From JANWYT01 sp034432435 (GTDB lineage Bacteria > Chloroflexota > Anaerolineae > Aggregatilineales > Phototrophicaceae): a stretch of DNA of 51,472 nucleotides. Under the pieces are notes generated by a model. It saw only the letters and a program-made list of their open reading frames with translations, was not told the origin of the DNA and did not search any database. The DNA lies in assembly GCA_034432435.1 (NCBI GenBank), contig DAOUBS010000020.1, positions 1 through 51,472 on the forward strand, read 5' to 3'. Below, piece by piece: positions 25,736-34,508 of this stretch. A program made the translations under genes and the position numbers. Each line of letters opens with the position of its first letter. Positions within the stretch are counted from its first letter, which is position 1.

Positions 25736-25751
25736 TGTGGACTAGTCCACA
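25736..25751. promoter_or_regulatory. candidate GntR operator (dre-like palindrome)
   Basis: A perfect 16-bp palindrome, TGTGGACTAGTCCACA. Its core TGGACTAGTCCA differs from the DasR/NagR operator consensus TGGTCTAGACCA only in a swapped central pair. It lies about 10 bases downstream of the predicted -10 box of oppA, across the expected transcription start, where a bound repressor would block the whole operon that encodes the GntR regulator itself. Confidence 0.65.
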
Positions 25752-25761
25752 CTACGCCACT

Positions 25762-25790
25762 ACTTTAACACTGCTTTTATCTATGTGCAA
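25762..25790 (-). promoter_or_regulatory. predicted promoter of the opp-murQ operon
   Basis: On the minus strand TTGCAC (25790-25785), 17 bases, then TAAAGT (25767-25762). Transcription would begin near 25755, leaving a leader of about 50 bases. The -35 box matches the consensus well, the -10 moderately. The position relative to the palindrome is what one expects for a repressible promoter. Confidence 0.5.
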
Positions 25791-25928
25791 CAAATTCGTG
25801 ATGAGACTTGATAATCGGCAGACCCTTGGGCGATTAGCTGCACCTCACTTCCACACTCATCCGCCGCGCGCGGCGCAGATGCGTTACAATAAGACTCGTT
25901 TAAACTCGTTCCAAAAAGGTTTATTGGG

Positions 25929-26918
25929 ATGTCTACTTACCAAAAGTTAGTCGTGGTGCGCAGCTCAAACGACTTACGCGCCGCCACCGAGATCCACGAA
26001 GCGTCCATCCCTCAGCCTGAGGCTGGTCACATCGTCGTGCAGACGCGCTACAGCGGCGTCAACGCGGCGGATTACCTCATGGCCGCCGGGCGCTACCTCG
26101 CCCCGACCCCACCGCCTTACGACCTCGGCGCAGAGTCAGTCGGGGTGGTGGCTGCCGTGGGCGCAGGCGTCATCCACTTCAAAGAAGGCGACGCCGTGTT
26201 CGCCATCGGCGGCGGCTATCGAGAGTATTTCACCGTGCCCGCTAGCCACGCCATCCCCCTCCCGGCGGCCACGCCCGACATGGTGACGATCGGTGTGAGC
26301 GGCCTCACCGCTAGCATCGCGTTAGAAAAAGTCGGCGAGATGGCCACGGGTGAAACAATCCTAGTGACCGCCGCGGCGGGCGGCACGGGCAGCTTTGCCG
26401 TGCAGCTTGCCAGCCTTGCAGGCAACCACGTCATCGGCACGTGCAGCAGCGCCGACAAGGCCGCCTTTCTGCGCAGCATCGGCTGTCATCGGCCCGTCAA
26501 CTACAAGGACGAATCGCTGTCTGAGGTCTTGAAAGCAGAATATCGCAAAGGGATCGACATCGCCTTTGAGAGCGTCGGCGGCAAGCTCTACGACATCGCC
26601 TTGAACGCGCTGGCCGTCAAAGGCCGCTTGATCGTGATCGGCGCGATCAGCGAGTACGAGAGCGGCCCGCAAGAGGTGACGCGCGTCCGCGACAGCTACA
26701 AGCTGCTCAACAAATCTGCGTCGATCCGCGGCTTCTGGCTGATGCACTATCTGCGCGACGTGCCTGAACACGCCGCCCGCCTGCTCGCTCTGATCGCTGA
26801 GGGCAAGCTTCAAGCCACTTATGACCCGACACCGTTCAAAGGCGTGGCGGGGGCGCTCGACGCGATTGAGTACATGTATTCAGGCCGCAACATCGGCAAA
26901 GTTATCGTGAGTTTTTGA
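25929..26918 (+). CDS. MDR-family NAD(P)H:quinone oxidoreductase
   Basis: 329 residues. A GroES-like N-terminal half with YSGVNAADYL and YDLGAESVGVV precedes a Rossmann domain with TAAAGGTGSFAVQLA at about 138-153 (the AAxGGxGxxxxQxA nucleotide motif). The catalytic-zinc Cys and His of alcohol dehydrogenases are absent, so it belongs to the zinc-free quinone reductase / enoyl reductase branch, close to PTGR3/ZADH2-like proteins. It probably reduces a conjugated carbonyl with NADPH. It is followed one base later by a phosphotransferase gene. A TACAAT box about 40 bases upstream may be its promoter. Confidence 0.9.
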   Translation: MSTYQKLVVVRSSNDLRAATEIHEASIPQPEAGHIVVQTRYSGVNAADYLMAAGRYLAPTPPPYDLGAESVGVVAAVGAGVIHFKEGDAVFAIGGGYREYFTVPASHAIPLPAATPDMVTIGVSGLTASIALEKVGEMATGETILVTAAAGGTGSFAVQLASLAGNHVIGTCSSADKAAFLRSIGCHRPVNYKDESLSEVLKAEYRKGIDIAFESVGGKLYDIALNALAVKGRLIVIGAISEYESGPQEVTRVRDSYKLLNKSASIRGFWLMHYLRDVPEHAARLLALIAEGKLQATYDPTPFKGVAGALDAIEYMYSGRNIGKVIVSF

Positions 26919-26919
26919 G

Positions 26920-27930
26920 ATGCAGCCGCTGAACGACGCACAAAAGCATGCCCTAAATGCCTTCCTCTCACAGGCCTTACAGCCCGTCACCGTGGTAGAC
27001 GCACAGCCACTGAGCGGGGGAGCCTCGCGCGACACGTGGAAGCTGACGCTGCGAGGGGCGGATCTCACGCTGGAGCAGGTGCTGCGGCGCGACCTGCCAA
27101 CGCAGATGTTCGATGAAGCGCTCACCCGCGCGCAAGAGTTCCACATAATGCGCGTCGCGCATGCGCATGGCGTCAAAGTGGCGCAGGTGCGCGCCCTGTG
27201 TGAAGACCCGGCTGTGCTGGGCAGCCCCTTCTTCGTCATGGACTACGTGCGCGGGATCAGCATCGGCACGAAAGTGATCCACGCGCCGGAGCTAGCCGCC
27301 GCGCGCGCGCGCCTGCCGCAGCAGCTCGCCGAGCAGCTCGCGCTCATCCATCGCCTGCCCATGGACGAGCTGAGCTTCTTGCCGCGCGCGCCAGAAGGCA
27401 CGACGTACAGCCGCTACGTGGTCGATCAGATGTATGCGCTGCTCGACAAGCTGGGCGTGCACAACCCCGTCTGGGAGTGGACGCTGCGTTGGGCGCAAAA
27501 CCACCTGCCCGCGCAAACGCGCACAACGGTCATCCACGGGGACTTCCGCGTGGGCAACCTGCTCGTGGACGAACAGGGGCTGGCTGCCGTCATCGATTGG
27601 GAGTTTGCCCACGTCGGCGACCCAAACGAGGAACTGGGCTACATCTGCATGCGCGATTGGCGCTTCGGGGCGATTGACCGCCACTTCGCCGGGCTGAGCG
27701 ACCGCGAGACCTTCCTGCAGGCCTACGAAGCCGCCAGCGGCCTCTCCGTCGATCGGCAGGCAGTCGATTGGTGGGAGATCATGGGCAACATCCGCTGGGG
27801 GATCATCTGCATGAGCCAAGCCAACCGCCACCTCTCCGGCCTTGAGCCGAGCGTGGAACTGGCCAGCCTCGGTCGCCGCAGCGCTGAAATGCAGCTAGAA
27901 ACCTTAAGGCTCATCGAACGCTTGGCATAA
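26920..27930 (+). CDS. APH-fold phosphotransferase, ACAD10-like
   Basis: 336 residues. The aminoglycoside/choline kinase fold shows the catalytic loop HGDFRVGNLLVD at about 204-215 and DWEFAHVGDPNEELGY at about 224-239, which supplies the metal-binding Asp. The D-P-x-x-E-L-G-Y pattern is typical of the bacterial group related to the kinase domain of ACAD10/ACAD11, which usually sits beside acyl-CoA or oxidoreductase genes, as here. The substrate may be a hydroxyacyl compound. Antibiotic modification is unlikely from this context. Confidence 0.85.
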   Translation: MQPLNDAQKHALNAFLSQALQPVTVVDAQPLSGGASRDTWKLTLRGADLTLEQVLRRDLPTQMFDEALTRAQEFHIMRVAHAHGVKVAQVRALCEDPAVLGSPFFVMDYVRGISIGTKVIHAPELAAARARLPQQLAEQLALIHRLPMDELSFLPRAPEGTTYSRYVVDQMYALLDKLGVHNPVWEWTLRWAQNHLPAQTRTTVIHGDFRVGNLLVDEQGLAAVIDWEFAHVGDPNEELGYICMRDWRFGAIDRHFAGLSDRETFLQAYEAASGLSVDRQAVDWWEIMGNIRWGIICMSQANRHLSGLEPSVELASLGRRSAEMQLETLRLIERLA

Positions 27931-28033
27931 ACGCTCTCAGACTGGCTGGCTTTTTATGCTAAAATTTCTATTAAAATTTGTCTTAGCACGACGTCTATTT
28001 TAAAGTTGAGATGACAAGAAAAGGCACTGCCTG

Positions 28034-28336
28034 ATGGTCAAGTTTGTGATCGCGTTCAAACATCCCGCGCAGCCCGAAGCGTTCGAGGCCGCCTACCAAG
28101 ACTTCCTCGCCCTTGTGGAGCGCATGCCTGACGTTCAACGCAAGCAGGTGCTGCACGTGGTGGGGGCGCCGCGCGGCCAAGCCGACTACTACCGCCTGCT
28201 GGAACTTTACTTCACCGATTTGCCAACGCTGGAGCAGTCGCTGGCGTCGCCGCAGGGGCAAGAAGCTGGCCGCGAACTCAGCCGCTTCGAGCCGCACACG
28301 CTTGAGGCATTTTTGGGCCACGTCTATGAAGCATAA
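28034..28336 (+). CDS. EthD-family ferredoxin-like protein
   Basis: 100 residues forming one alpha/beta dimeric ferredoxin-like barrel. The start MVKFVIAFK, the central YYRLLELYFTDLPTLEQSLASPQGQEAG and the end ...FLGHVYEA follow the EthD family, small dimers involved in degradation of ethers and hydrophobic carbonyl compounds. The gene sits 103 bases after the phosphotransferase. That gap contains an imperfect inverted repeat, TGCTAAAATTT ... AAATTTGTCTTAGCA (27957-27988), which could be a weak terminator or an operator. The catalytic role is not settled for the family. Confidence 0.8.
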   Translation: MVKFVIAFKHPAQPEAFEAAYQDFLALVERMPDVQRKQVLHVVGAPRGQADYYRLLELYFTDLPTLEQSLASPQGQEAGRELSRFEPHTLEAFLGHVYEA

Positions 28337-28353
28337 GGAAGAATCAAACATTA

Positions 28354-31300
28354 ATGGCTGATTTGCCGCTGATCTCCACCCGTTATGAACTCATCGACCG
28401 CATTGGCAGCGGCGGCATGGGCGTCGTCTACAGCGCCTATGATCGGCTGCTGCGGCGGCGCATCGCCCTTAAACGAGTGAGCCAACTGCCGCGCGGCGGC
28501 ATGCAGCAAATGCGGCAAATCCGCCTCCACCTGTCGCAAGAGTTCAAAGTCCTCTCAGCGCTACACCACCCCCACATCGTGCAAGTGCTCGATTACGGCT
28601 TCGACGCGGATGGCCAGCCCTACTTCACGATGGAGCTGCTGACAGACGCCGTCACAGTCCTAGCGGCGGCCAAAGGGCAGCCCCTCGACTTCAAACTCAA
28701 CTTGATCTGGCAGGGGCTGCTGGCGCTGGAGTACCTGCATCGGCATCACATCTTGCACCGTGACTTGAAGCCGCACAACATCCTCGTCACGGATGGACAA
28801 TTGAAGCTGCTTGACTTCGGCCTCGCGGTGGACAGAGGCGTGTACGCTCAAACGGCTGGCACGCTCGCCTACATGTCGCCCGAAACGCTGCAAAACGAAC
28901 GGCTGACCGAGCAGTCTGATCTGTACAGCTTTGCGGTGATCGTTTACGAAATGCTAGCGGAGTGCCAGCTCTACAGCGGCCTGACGATGTCGCAGATCAT
29001 GGCGCACGTGCTGGGGATCATGCCCGACCTGACGACGCTTGACGTGCCGGAGGCGCTGCGCGCGGCATTGCACGTTGCCCTGCAAAAAGACCCCGCCAAC
29101 CGCTTCGCCAGCGCCACCGAGTTTCTCAAGGCGGTCAACGCTGCGCTGCCTGTCCCGCTGCCGCTCGAGACGCCTGAACAGCGCGAGAGCTACTTCCGCA
29201 GTTCGCGCTTCGTCGGGCGTGTTGAAGAGCTGAACCTGCTGCTGCTGGCCTTGAACAGGGCGCGCGCCAACGAAGGCAGCGCGTGGATGATCGCTGGCGA
29301 GAGCGGCGTGGGCAAGTCGCGCTTGGCAGCCGAGGTGCGCACGCGCGCGCTGGTTGATGGCTGCATCGTCTTGCAAGGTCAAGCCTTGCGCGAGCGTTCG
29401 CGCCCGTTTCAGATGTGGGAAGACCCGCTGCGCTGGCTGTGCTTCTTGATGAGCGTCAACGACGATGAGGCCGCTCTGCTGCACCTGCTGATCCCGGACC
29501 TCGAGGACATCATTGGCCGCCCGATACGTCCACACGTATCAGAAAACATGCGCAGCACCCAAGAGCGGTTGTTTAACGTCATCGTGAGTCTGTTCACACA
29601 GGTGAAAATGCCCACGCTGCTGATCTTAGAGGACATCCAGTGGGCCAGCAGCGAAAGCCAGCAGCTCCTAGGGCGGCTCAGCAGCGCTCTGAGCCATGCG
29701 CCGCTGCTGCTGCTGACGACCTTCCGCGATGAGCAGGCGCTGTTCCCCTCGCAGTCGCTGCGCAGCCTGCGCCTGATCCGCTTACAGCGCTTTAACCACG
29801 CCGAAATTGCCGACCTCACACAGTCTATGTTGGGTCAAGCCGACCCCCGACTGGTGGACTATCTCGCTCAGCACACAGAGGGCAACATCTTCTTCTTACA
29901 GGAAGTGCTGACCGCGCTCGTCGAACAGGTCGGCGACACGCTGCACATCACGCCCGAGACGCTGCCGTCATCGATCCTGACGAAAGGCATCAACCAAGCC
30001 GCGCGCTATCGGCTCAGCTTGCTGCCAGAGGAAAATATGCCCCTGCTCGAGGCGGCAGCGGTCATCGGGCGCGAGGTCAACCTTGAGCTGCTCAAGCATC
30101 TCTTCCCGCAGCACGACCTCGACCTGTGGCTGAGCGACTGCGCGTTCACCGTGCTCGACCGTCATGAAGGCGCTTGGCGCTTCGCCCACGACAAAATCCG
30201 TGAGTCGCTGCTGTCACAGCTCGACCCGACTTACAAGCGCAGCCTGCACCACCAAGTCGCTGAGGCGATGGCCGTGCACTACGGCGAGCGCGACGCCCTC
30301 CTGCCGCAGTTGGTGCATCACTGGCACGAGAGCGGCCAGCACGAGCGCGAGGCTCGCGCCGCCATGCGCGCTGCCGCAGTGGCCGAACGCGCCTTTGCTT
30401 TTGAGGACGCGCTGGCCTATCAGGCACAGGCCATTGCCGCCCTTGAGCGCATCCCGCTCGGTGAACTTCCCTTTAGCCTTTACGTGAAGGCCCTGGTCGA
30501 ACTCGCCCGCCTCACCCACTTGGTTGGCGTCTTACAAACGCCCTTCGAGCGCGTGGCAGCAGCTTATGCTTTCGTCCAGCAGCATCACGACCGCCTCAGC
30601 CCGACTGACAAGGCGCTGCTCATCACCTTCTACGATTACTGGGTGCGCCTGAACTATCAATCGGGGCAGTATGCCCGCGCGCGCGCCTATGCTGAGGCGA
30701 TGCGCGCCTTAGCCGAGGAACTGGGGCAGGCCAACGACGTTAAGCGCGCAGAGGGGCTGCGCGGGCGGGCGCTCGTGATGCAGGGGCGCTTCAGCGAAGC
30801 GCTGCCGCTGCTGCAAGCCAGCCTCGACGCCGCCCCTCACCAACGCGAGCGGCTGCTCACCCAAGCGTATCTCGCGCTGGCAACTGGCATGTTAGGCAGC
30901 GTACAAGACGCCTTCGCCCTCTACAACCAAGTGATCACCCATGCCAGCCATCAGGGCGTGCTAGTCGTAGAGGTGGTGGCGCGCCTGCTGCGCATCTGGC
31001 TTTACGCCCATCAGGTTCAGATCGCGCTCATTGAAGCCTCGTTGATGTCGGAACGGCTGAACGACCTGAACGATGCGCTGCTGAGCGATCTGTACCACCT
31101 GCTGCACGGCTACTTGCTGCTGTGCGATAACCAAGTTGAGCAGGCGCGCCTACACGCAGCGGCCTATGAAGACGCTTTGCGGCACAAAGCCGGCGGGGTC
31201 ATCTTCGGCGATTGGATGGCCGGGCTGAACGTTGAGCTGCGGCTGCGCGCTGGCCAACTGGACGAGGCCGAGGCATTGGCCCACGCTGCGCTGGAACAAG

Positions 31301-31497
31301 CCATCGACAACGATGCCCCCTATGGGCAGGCGGTCGCTTATCGCCTGCTGGCCGCCGTCTTACACGCGCAAGCGCGCCACACAGAGAGCAGCGATGCGCT
31401 CAACGCCAGCACAGCGCTTTTCAACACCTGTCAAACACCGCGCGATGTCGTCTATAATGAACGCCTGAAGCGGTCATGGTGGCGAGCAGTCAAATGA
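28354..31497 (+). CDS. Ser/Thr kinase - AAA ATPase - TPR signalling protein
   Basis: 1047 residues. Residues 10-275 are a complete Hanks kinase: GSGGMGVVYSA glycine loop, Lys40, HRDLKPHN at 135-142, DFG at 154-156 and GTLAYMSPE. Residues about 285-560 are an AAA_16/STAND ATPase with Walker A GESGVGKS at about 315 and Walker B LLILEDIQWAS at about 422. From about 620 to the end are TPR-like helical repeats. This architecture is known from Chloroflexota, cyanobacteria and myxobacteria (PknB/PKnK-like multidomain kinases) and couples phosphorylation to a nucleotide-driven switch. No membrane helix or DNA-binding domain is visible. A stand-alone receiver follows 49 bases downstream. Confidence 0.93.
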   Translation: MADLPLISTRYELIDRIGSGGMGVVYSAYDRLLRRRIALKRVSQLPRGGMQQMRQIRLHLSQEFKVLSALHHPHIVQVLDYGFDADGQPYFTMELLTDAVTVLAAAKGQPLDFKLNLIWQGLLALEYLHRHHILHRDLKPHNILVTDGQLKLLDFGLAVDRGVYAQTAGTLAYMSPETLQNERLTEQSDLYSFAVIVYEMLAECQLYSGLTMSQIMAHVLGIMPDLTTLDVPEALRAALHVALQKDPANRFASATEFLKAVNAALPVPLPLETPEQRESYFRSSRFVGRVEELNLLLLALNRARANEGSAWMIAGESGVGKSRLAAEVRTRALVDGCIVLQGQALRERSRPFQMWEDPLRWLCFLMSVNDDEAALLHLLIPDLEDIIGRPIRPHVSENMRSTQERLFNVIVSLFTQVKMPTLLILEDIQWASSESQQLLGRLSSALSHAPLLLLTTFRDEQALFPSQSLRSLRLIRLQRFNHAEIADLTQSMLGQADPRLVDYLAQHTEGNIFFLQEVLTALVEQVGDTLHITPETLPSSILTKGINQAARYRLSLLPEENMPLLEAAAVIGREVNLELLKHLFPQHDLDLWLSDCAFTVLDRHEGAWRFAHDKIRESLLSQLDPTYKRSLHHQVAEAMAVHYGERDALLPQLVHHWHESGQHEREARAAMRAAAVAERAFAFEDALAYQAQAIAALERIPLGELPFSLYVKALVELARLTHLVGVLQTPFERVAAAYAFVQQHHDRLSPTDKALLITFYDYWVRLNYQSGQYARARAYAEAMRALAEELGQANDVKRAEGLRGRALVMQGRFSEALPLLQASLDAAPHQRERLLTQAYLALATGMLGSVQDAFALYNQVITHASHQGVLVVEVVARLLRIWLYAHQVQIALIEASLMSERLNDLNDALLSDLYHLLHGYLLLCDNQVEQARLHAAAYEDALRHKAGGVIFGDWMAGLNVELRLRAGQLDEAEALAHAALEQAIDNDAPYGQAVAYRLLAAVLHAQARHTESSDALNASTALFNTCQTPRDVVYNERLKRSWWRAVK

Positions 31498-31546
31498 CGT
31501 CTCCATCCGCATCATCGAACTCGGGTAATATGGATGCACTAAAATT

Positions 31547-31897
31547 ATGAGACGCATTCTGGCAATTGACGATGACATCGACAACTTAGAGCTGATCGAG
31601 AAGATCCTAAAGAGCGCGGGCTATCATTTCACCGGTGCTCTCACCGGCTTGGACGGCATCGAACTTGCCACCAGCCATGAGTATGACCTCATCATCCTTG
31701 ACATCGACCTGCCGGATGTGCAGGGCGACGAAGTCGCCCGCCGCCTTAAAGCCCACAGAAGCACCCCCATCTTGAGCTTGACGGGCAACGACGATCTGGG
31801 CGACCGTGAACGCTACCTCGACGCGGGCTGTGATGGCTACCTGCCCAAGCCGATCAGCCGCCCGTACCTGCTAGCGGCCATCGCCGAACTGCTCTAG
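31547..31897 (+). CDS. stand-alone response-regulator receiver domain
   Basis: 116 residues, a single CheY-like domain. The acidic pair Asp9-Asp10, the phospho-acceptor Asp52 in LIILDIDLPDV, Thr in LSLTGND and Lys in YLPKPIS are all present, so it should accept a phosphate. There is no output domain. It lies between the Ser/Thr kinase protein and a membrane protein whose ATG starts three bases after this stop. No histidine kinase is in the window. I infer that it passes on a signal by protein contact. Confidence 0.92.
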   Translation: MRRILAIDDDIDNLELIEKILKSAGYHFTGALTGLDGIELATSHEYDLIILDIDLPDVQGDEVARRLKAHRSTPILSLTGNDDLGDRERYLDAGCDGYLPKPISRPYLLAAIAELL

Positions 31898-31900
31898 AGA

Positions 31901-33211
31901 ATGACGCGCCAGACGGTCAGTTTTCTGGTGCTGCTGGCGCTCTACAGCGCGCTGGTGACCCTGTTTGCCGTGCGCACACCCGCATGGCAAACCCCCGACG
32001 AGCCGGCCCACTACAACTACGTTCGCCAAGTGGCAGAGGGAACCTTGCTGCCGGTCATCGCAGACGGCGACTGGGACAACGCCACGCTGGAGCAGCTCAA
32101 GGCGCAGCGCTTTCAAGGGGATTTGACCGCCGCCATCCCTGCCATCGAGTACGAAGACCACCAGCCGCCGCTCTACTACTGGTTGGCCGCGCCGATCTAC
32201 GCCCTTACCGACGGCAGCCTAACTGCGCTGCGGCTGTTTTCAGGAATTTTGGGGCTGTTCACCGTTAGTATCGCCTATCTGACCGTGCGCCTGCTCTACC
32301 CCGATCCGCCGTGGGTGGCGCTGACAGCGACGGCGTTCATCGCGTTTTTGCCGCAGCACCTGATGATCCTCGGCAGCGTCAACAACGATGCGCTGGCGGG
32401 GGCCGTCATGAGCGCGCTGCTCTACGGCTGCTTGCGCTATCGCTTGCGCGGGGACGTGCATCCGGCGTGGCTAGGGCTGGGCTTGGGGGTCGTCGTGCTG
32501 ACCAAGACGACGATCTACTTCACCGCCGCGGTTGTGCTGCTGACAGTGGTGCTGCGCTGGCGCGCTGAGCACGTAAGTTGGCCGCAGCTGCTGCGCCCCC
32601 TGCTGTGGATTGCCATCGCCGCGGGCGGATTTGCCCTCTTCTGGTTCGGGCGCAACGTCCTCACTTACGGCTTTCCGGACATCATGGGGCTGCGCGCCCA
32701 TGATGACGTGGTCGTCGGCCAACTGCGCACGGCTGATCTCATCGCGCAGATCGGGTTAGCCAACTACCTGATCCAGCTCAAGACGACCACGTTTCAAAGC
32801 TTCTGGGGGCAGTTCGGTTGGATGGGCGTGCCGATGCACAACCTCTTCTTTGCAGGGGAATCGCTGGCCTACGTGTTCGCCGGGGCGATCATGCTGCTGG
32901 GGGCGCTCGGGCTGTGGATCGGGCGCAGCCGTGCCCCGCTCAAGCCCGAACGGCGCGACGCTCACCTCATCCTGCTCAGCGTGGCCGGGCTGGCCGTCTT
33001 GGTGTTTCTGTACTACAACACGCAGTTTGTGCAGTTTCAGGGGCGCTACCTTTTCAGCGCGCTGATCCCCTTCAGCTTGTGGTTGGCGTTGGGGCTGACG
33101 GCGCTGGGGCAGCGCATGCGTGCCGCAGGGCTGGCGTTGATCGCCCCGCTGGGGCTGGCGGCGCTGGCGTTCTACGTGGTCTGGCGGGTGCTCCCCGGCG
33201 CGCTGGGCTGA
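31901..33211 (+). CDS. DUF2142/GT39-like polytopic membrane protein
   Basis: 436 residues with about ten hydrophobic helices. After the first helix comes TPDEPAHYNYVRQVAEG, the loop with an essential-type Asp-Glu that marks the DUF2142 and related GT-C glycosyltransferases using polyprenyl-phosphate sugars. LFVFLPQHL-like and FQGRYLF motifs later in the chain also fit (GRYL is common in DUF2142). It probably glycosylates an exported protein or lipid. It is tightly joined to the receiver-domain gene, an odd pairing that may simply be operon packing. Confidence 0.8.
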   Translation: MTRQTVSFLVLLALYSALVTLFAVRTPAWQTPDEPAHYNYVRQVAEGTLLPVIADGDWDNATLEQLKAQRFQGDLTAAIPAIEYEDHQPPLYYWLAAPIYALTDGSLTALRLFSGILGLFTVSIAYLTVRLLYPDPPWVALTATAFIAFLPQHLMILGSVNNDALAGAVMSALLYGCLRYRLRGDVHPAWLGLGLGVVVLTKTTIYFTAAVVLLTVVLRWRAEHVSWPQLLRPLLWIAIAAGGFALFWFGRNVLTYGFPDIMGLRAHDDVVVGQLRTADLIAQIGLANYLIQLKTTTFQSFWGQFGWMGVPMHNLFFAGESLAYVFAGAIMLLGALGLWIGRSRAPLKPERRDAHLILLSVAGLAVLVFLYYNTQFVQFQGRYLFSALIPFSLWLALGLTALGQRMRAAGLALIAPLGLAALAFYVVWRVLPGALG

Positions 33212-33216
33212 GGCAC

Positions 33217-33245
33217 AAAAAAAGCGCTCATGATTCATGAACGCT
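33217..33245 (-). terminator. Rho-independent terminator of the tRNA gene
   Basis: Read on the minus strand: AGCGTTCATG, loop AAT, CATGAGCGCT, then seven T. The ten-base stem contains one G-T pair. It begins three bases after the tRNA end and also lies just past the stop of the plus-strand membrane protein. Confidence 0.8.
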
Positions 33246-33247
33246 GT

Positions 33248-33320
33248 TGGGCAGTAGAGGACTCGAACCTCTGACCACTCCCACGTCAAAGGAGTGCTCT
33301 ACCAACTGAGCTAACTGCCC
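33248..33320 (-). tRNA. tRNA-Val (GAC)
   Basis: All arms fold: acceptor GGGCAGT/ACTGCCC, D stem GCTC/GAGC, anticodon stem CTCCT/GGGAG with loop TTGACGT (anticodon GAC, reading GUC), and T stem AGAGG/CCTCT with TTCGAGT loop. The discriminator base is A. CCA is not encoded, so it must be added by the tRNA nucleotidyltransferase. Confidence 0.96.
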
Positions 33321-33330
33321 GCTAGACGAT

Positions 33331-33360
33331 AGTATAGCAAGAAGCCGCGGTTCTTTTCAA
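33331..33360 (-). promoter_or_regulatory. promoter of tRNA-Val
   Basis: On the minus strand TTGAAA, 18 bases, TATACT; the -10 box ends 10 bases before the mature tRNA 5' end. Both boxes match the consensus at five of six positions, consistent with a strong housekeeping promoter and an almost leaderless transcript. Confidence 0.7.
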
Positions 33361-33512
33361 GGGGCAGGCGCGCGCTGGGAGCGTCTAGATTCGAACAGAA
33401 GCGCCCGCAGCTTAACCCCTTGCAGACACAGATTCTGCGGCCAGAAGGGGAGAAGTCGGCTAGGGGATGAGGCCTCACATTCGGCCCGCGCTCCGCCGCT
33501 CAGATCTTTCGA
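33361..33512. other. intergenic region without a recognised gene
   Basis: It holds a few GC-rich inverted stretches, for example around 33361-33380 and 33423-33455 (TGCAGACACAGATTCTGCGG), but no frame with protein-like composition and no T-run terminator that I can support. It separates the tRNA promoter from the end of the lipoprotein gene. Confidence 0.3.
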
Positions 33513-34508
33513 TCAACGGATGCCGATCAGCAGCCACTGCTGGCCGCCAGGGACGATGTGGATGATGCGCCCATCTGCCCCGCTGACGTAGACATCCTGC
33601 ACGCCCGGCCGCACCGGCGCGGTTTGGATCACCCCGTCAAAGCTTACCTCCTCTGCCAGCCCCAAGCCTAAACGGTTACGCACTGTGTCGTTGGTGCGCC
33701 ACAAGTAGCCCAACTCGCGCAGCGGCTGGATGAAGGTGGGCGGGGCGTTCGGGTCACGGTCGGGGTGGATGGCGGGATCATAGCGATTTTCGAACGAGAG
33801 CCACGCAGGCTGCCGCCCGTCGTTGAACAACACGTAGATCACGTTGCGGCTCTGGACGTAGAGCATCCGCCCGCGCTCCATCGTCTGATCGACGATGCGG
33901 GTTTCTTCTGGGGCGGCGGCGGGGCAGGTGGCGGGCGGCGGGTTGAAGAACCACTCGACTGGGCACAGCAGCGGAATTTCCACGGTAGCTTCGCTGTACG
34001 TCTCGTTGATGCCAATCGCCAGCAAGAAGCGCAGCGCGCCACGGTCGCTCGTGCGGGTTTGGATCGTCAAGCGCGAATCAGGGGCGACGTTGTAGACCTG
34101 TGTTCGGCGGCCTTCGGCGTCGAGTTGGTAGATCACGGCGCTGTCCACGCCGCGGGCTGACCAAAACAGCGTGACGGGCTGGCCGGGCTGCACGCTGAGC
34201 GGGTCAGAGGTGAAGAACTCGATGCGCGGCGCGTTGGGGTTGAGCGGGCGCGGCGTGGGCGTGTTGAACTGGTCAGGCGCAGGCGTGCGCGAGGGGCCGA
34301 GCAGGGGCGTTGGGCTGGGCTGGCCTGCGACGATCGGCTGAGTCGGGCGCGGCGTGGGCGTGATGTCACCGGCGGGGGTGTGGGTCGGGGTAGGCGTCCG
34401 CGTGACGGTGGCCGTCGGCTGTTCCGTTGGGATGATGGGCTGGTTCACCGCGCGGCAGGCGGCCAGCGCCCACGCCAACGCACAGCACAGCAGCAGTCGT
34501 TGGATCAT
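33513..34508 (-). CDS. Thr/Pro-rich surface lipoprotein
   Basis: 331 residues from ATG 34508, which overlaps the preceding stop as ATGA; six codons upstream are rejected. A lipoprotein signal ends LAAC at about residue 18. Residues 25-95 are a low-complexity linker of Thr, Pro and short PTPRPTQP-type repeats that probably spans the cell wall. A beta-rich domain follows (about 97-190): IEFFTSDPLSVQPGQPVTLFWSARG matches the start of Ig-like folds common in Chloroflexota lipoproteins. The remaining 140 residues contain six or so Trp/Tyr-rich strands with no family I recognise. It is co-transcribed with the IGPS-like gene. Confidence 0.8.
   Translation of the reverse strand: MIQRLLLCCALAWALAACRAVNQPIIPTEQPTATVTRTPTPTHTPAGDITPTPRPTQPIVAGQPSPTPLLGPSRTPAPDQFNTPTPRPLNPNAPRIEFFTSDPLSVQPGQPVTLFWSARGVDSAVIYQLDAEGRRTQVYNVAPDSRLTIQTRTSDRGALRFLLAIGINETYSEATVEIPLLCPVEWFFNPPPATCPAAAPEETRIVDQTMERGRMLYVQSRNVIYVLFNDGRQPAWLSFENRYDPAIHPDRDPNAPPTFIQPLRELGYLWRTNDTVRNRLGLGLAEEVSFDGVIQTAPVRPGVQDVYVSGADGRIIHIVPGGQQWLLIGIR

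Noticed and set aside
34240..34420. repeat array or CRISPR-like pattern
   Set aside because: The periodicity comes from Thr/Pro codons in the lipoprotein linker; there are no spacers and no inverted repeats.
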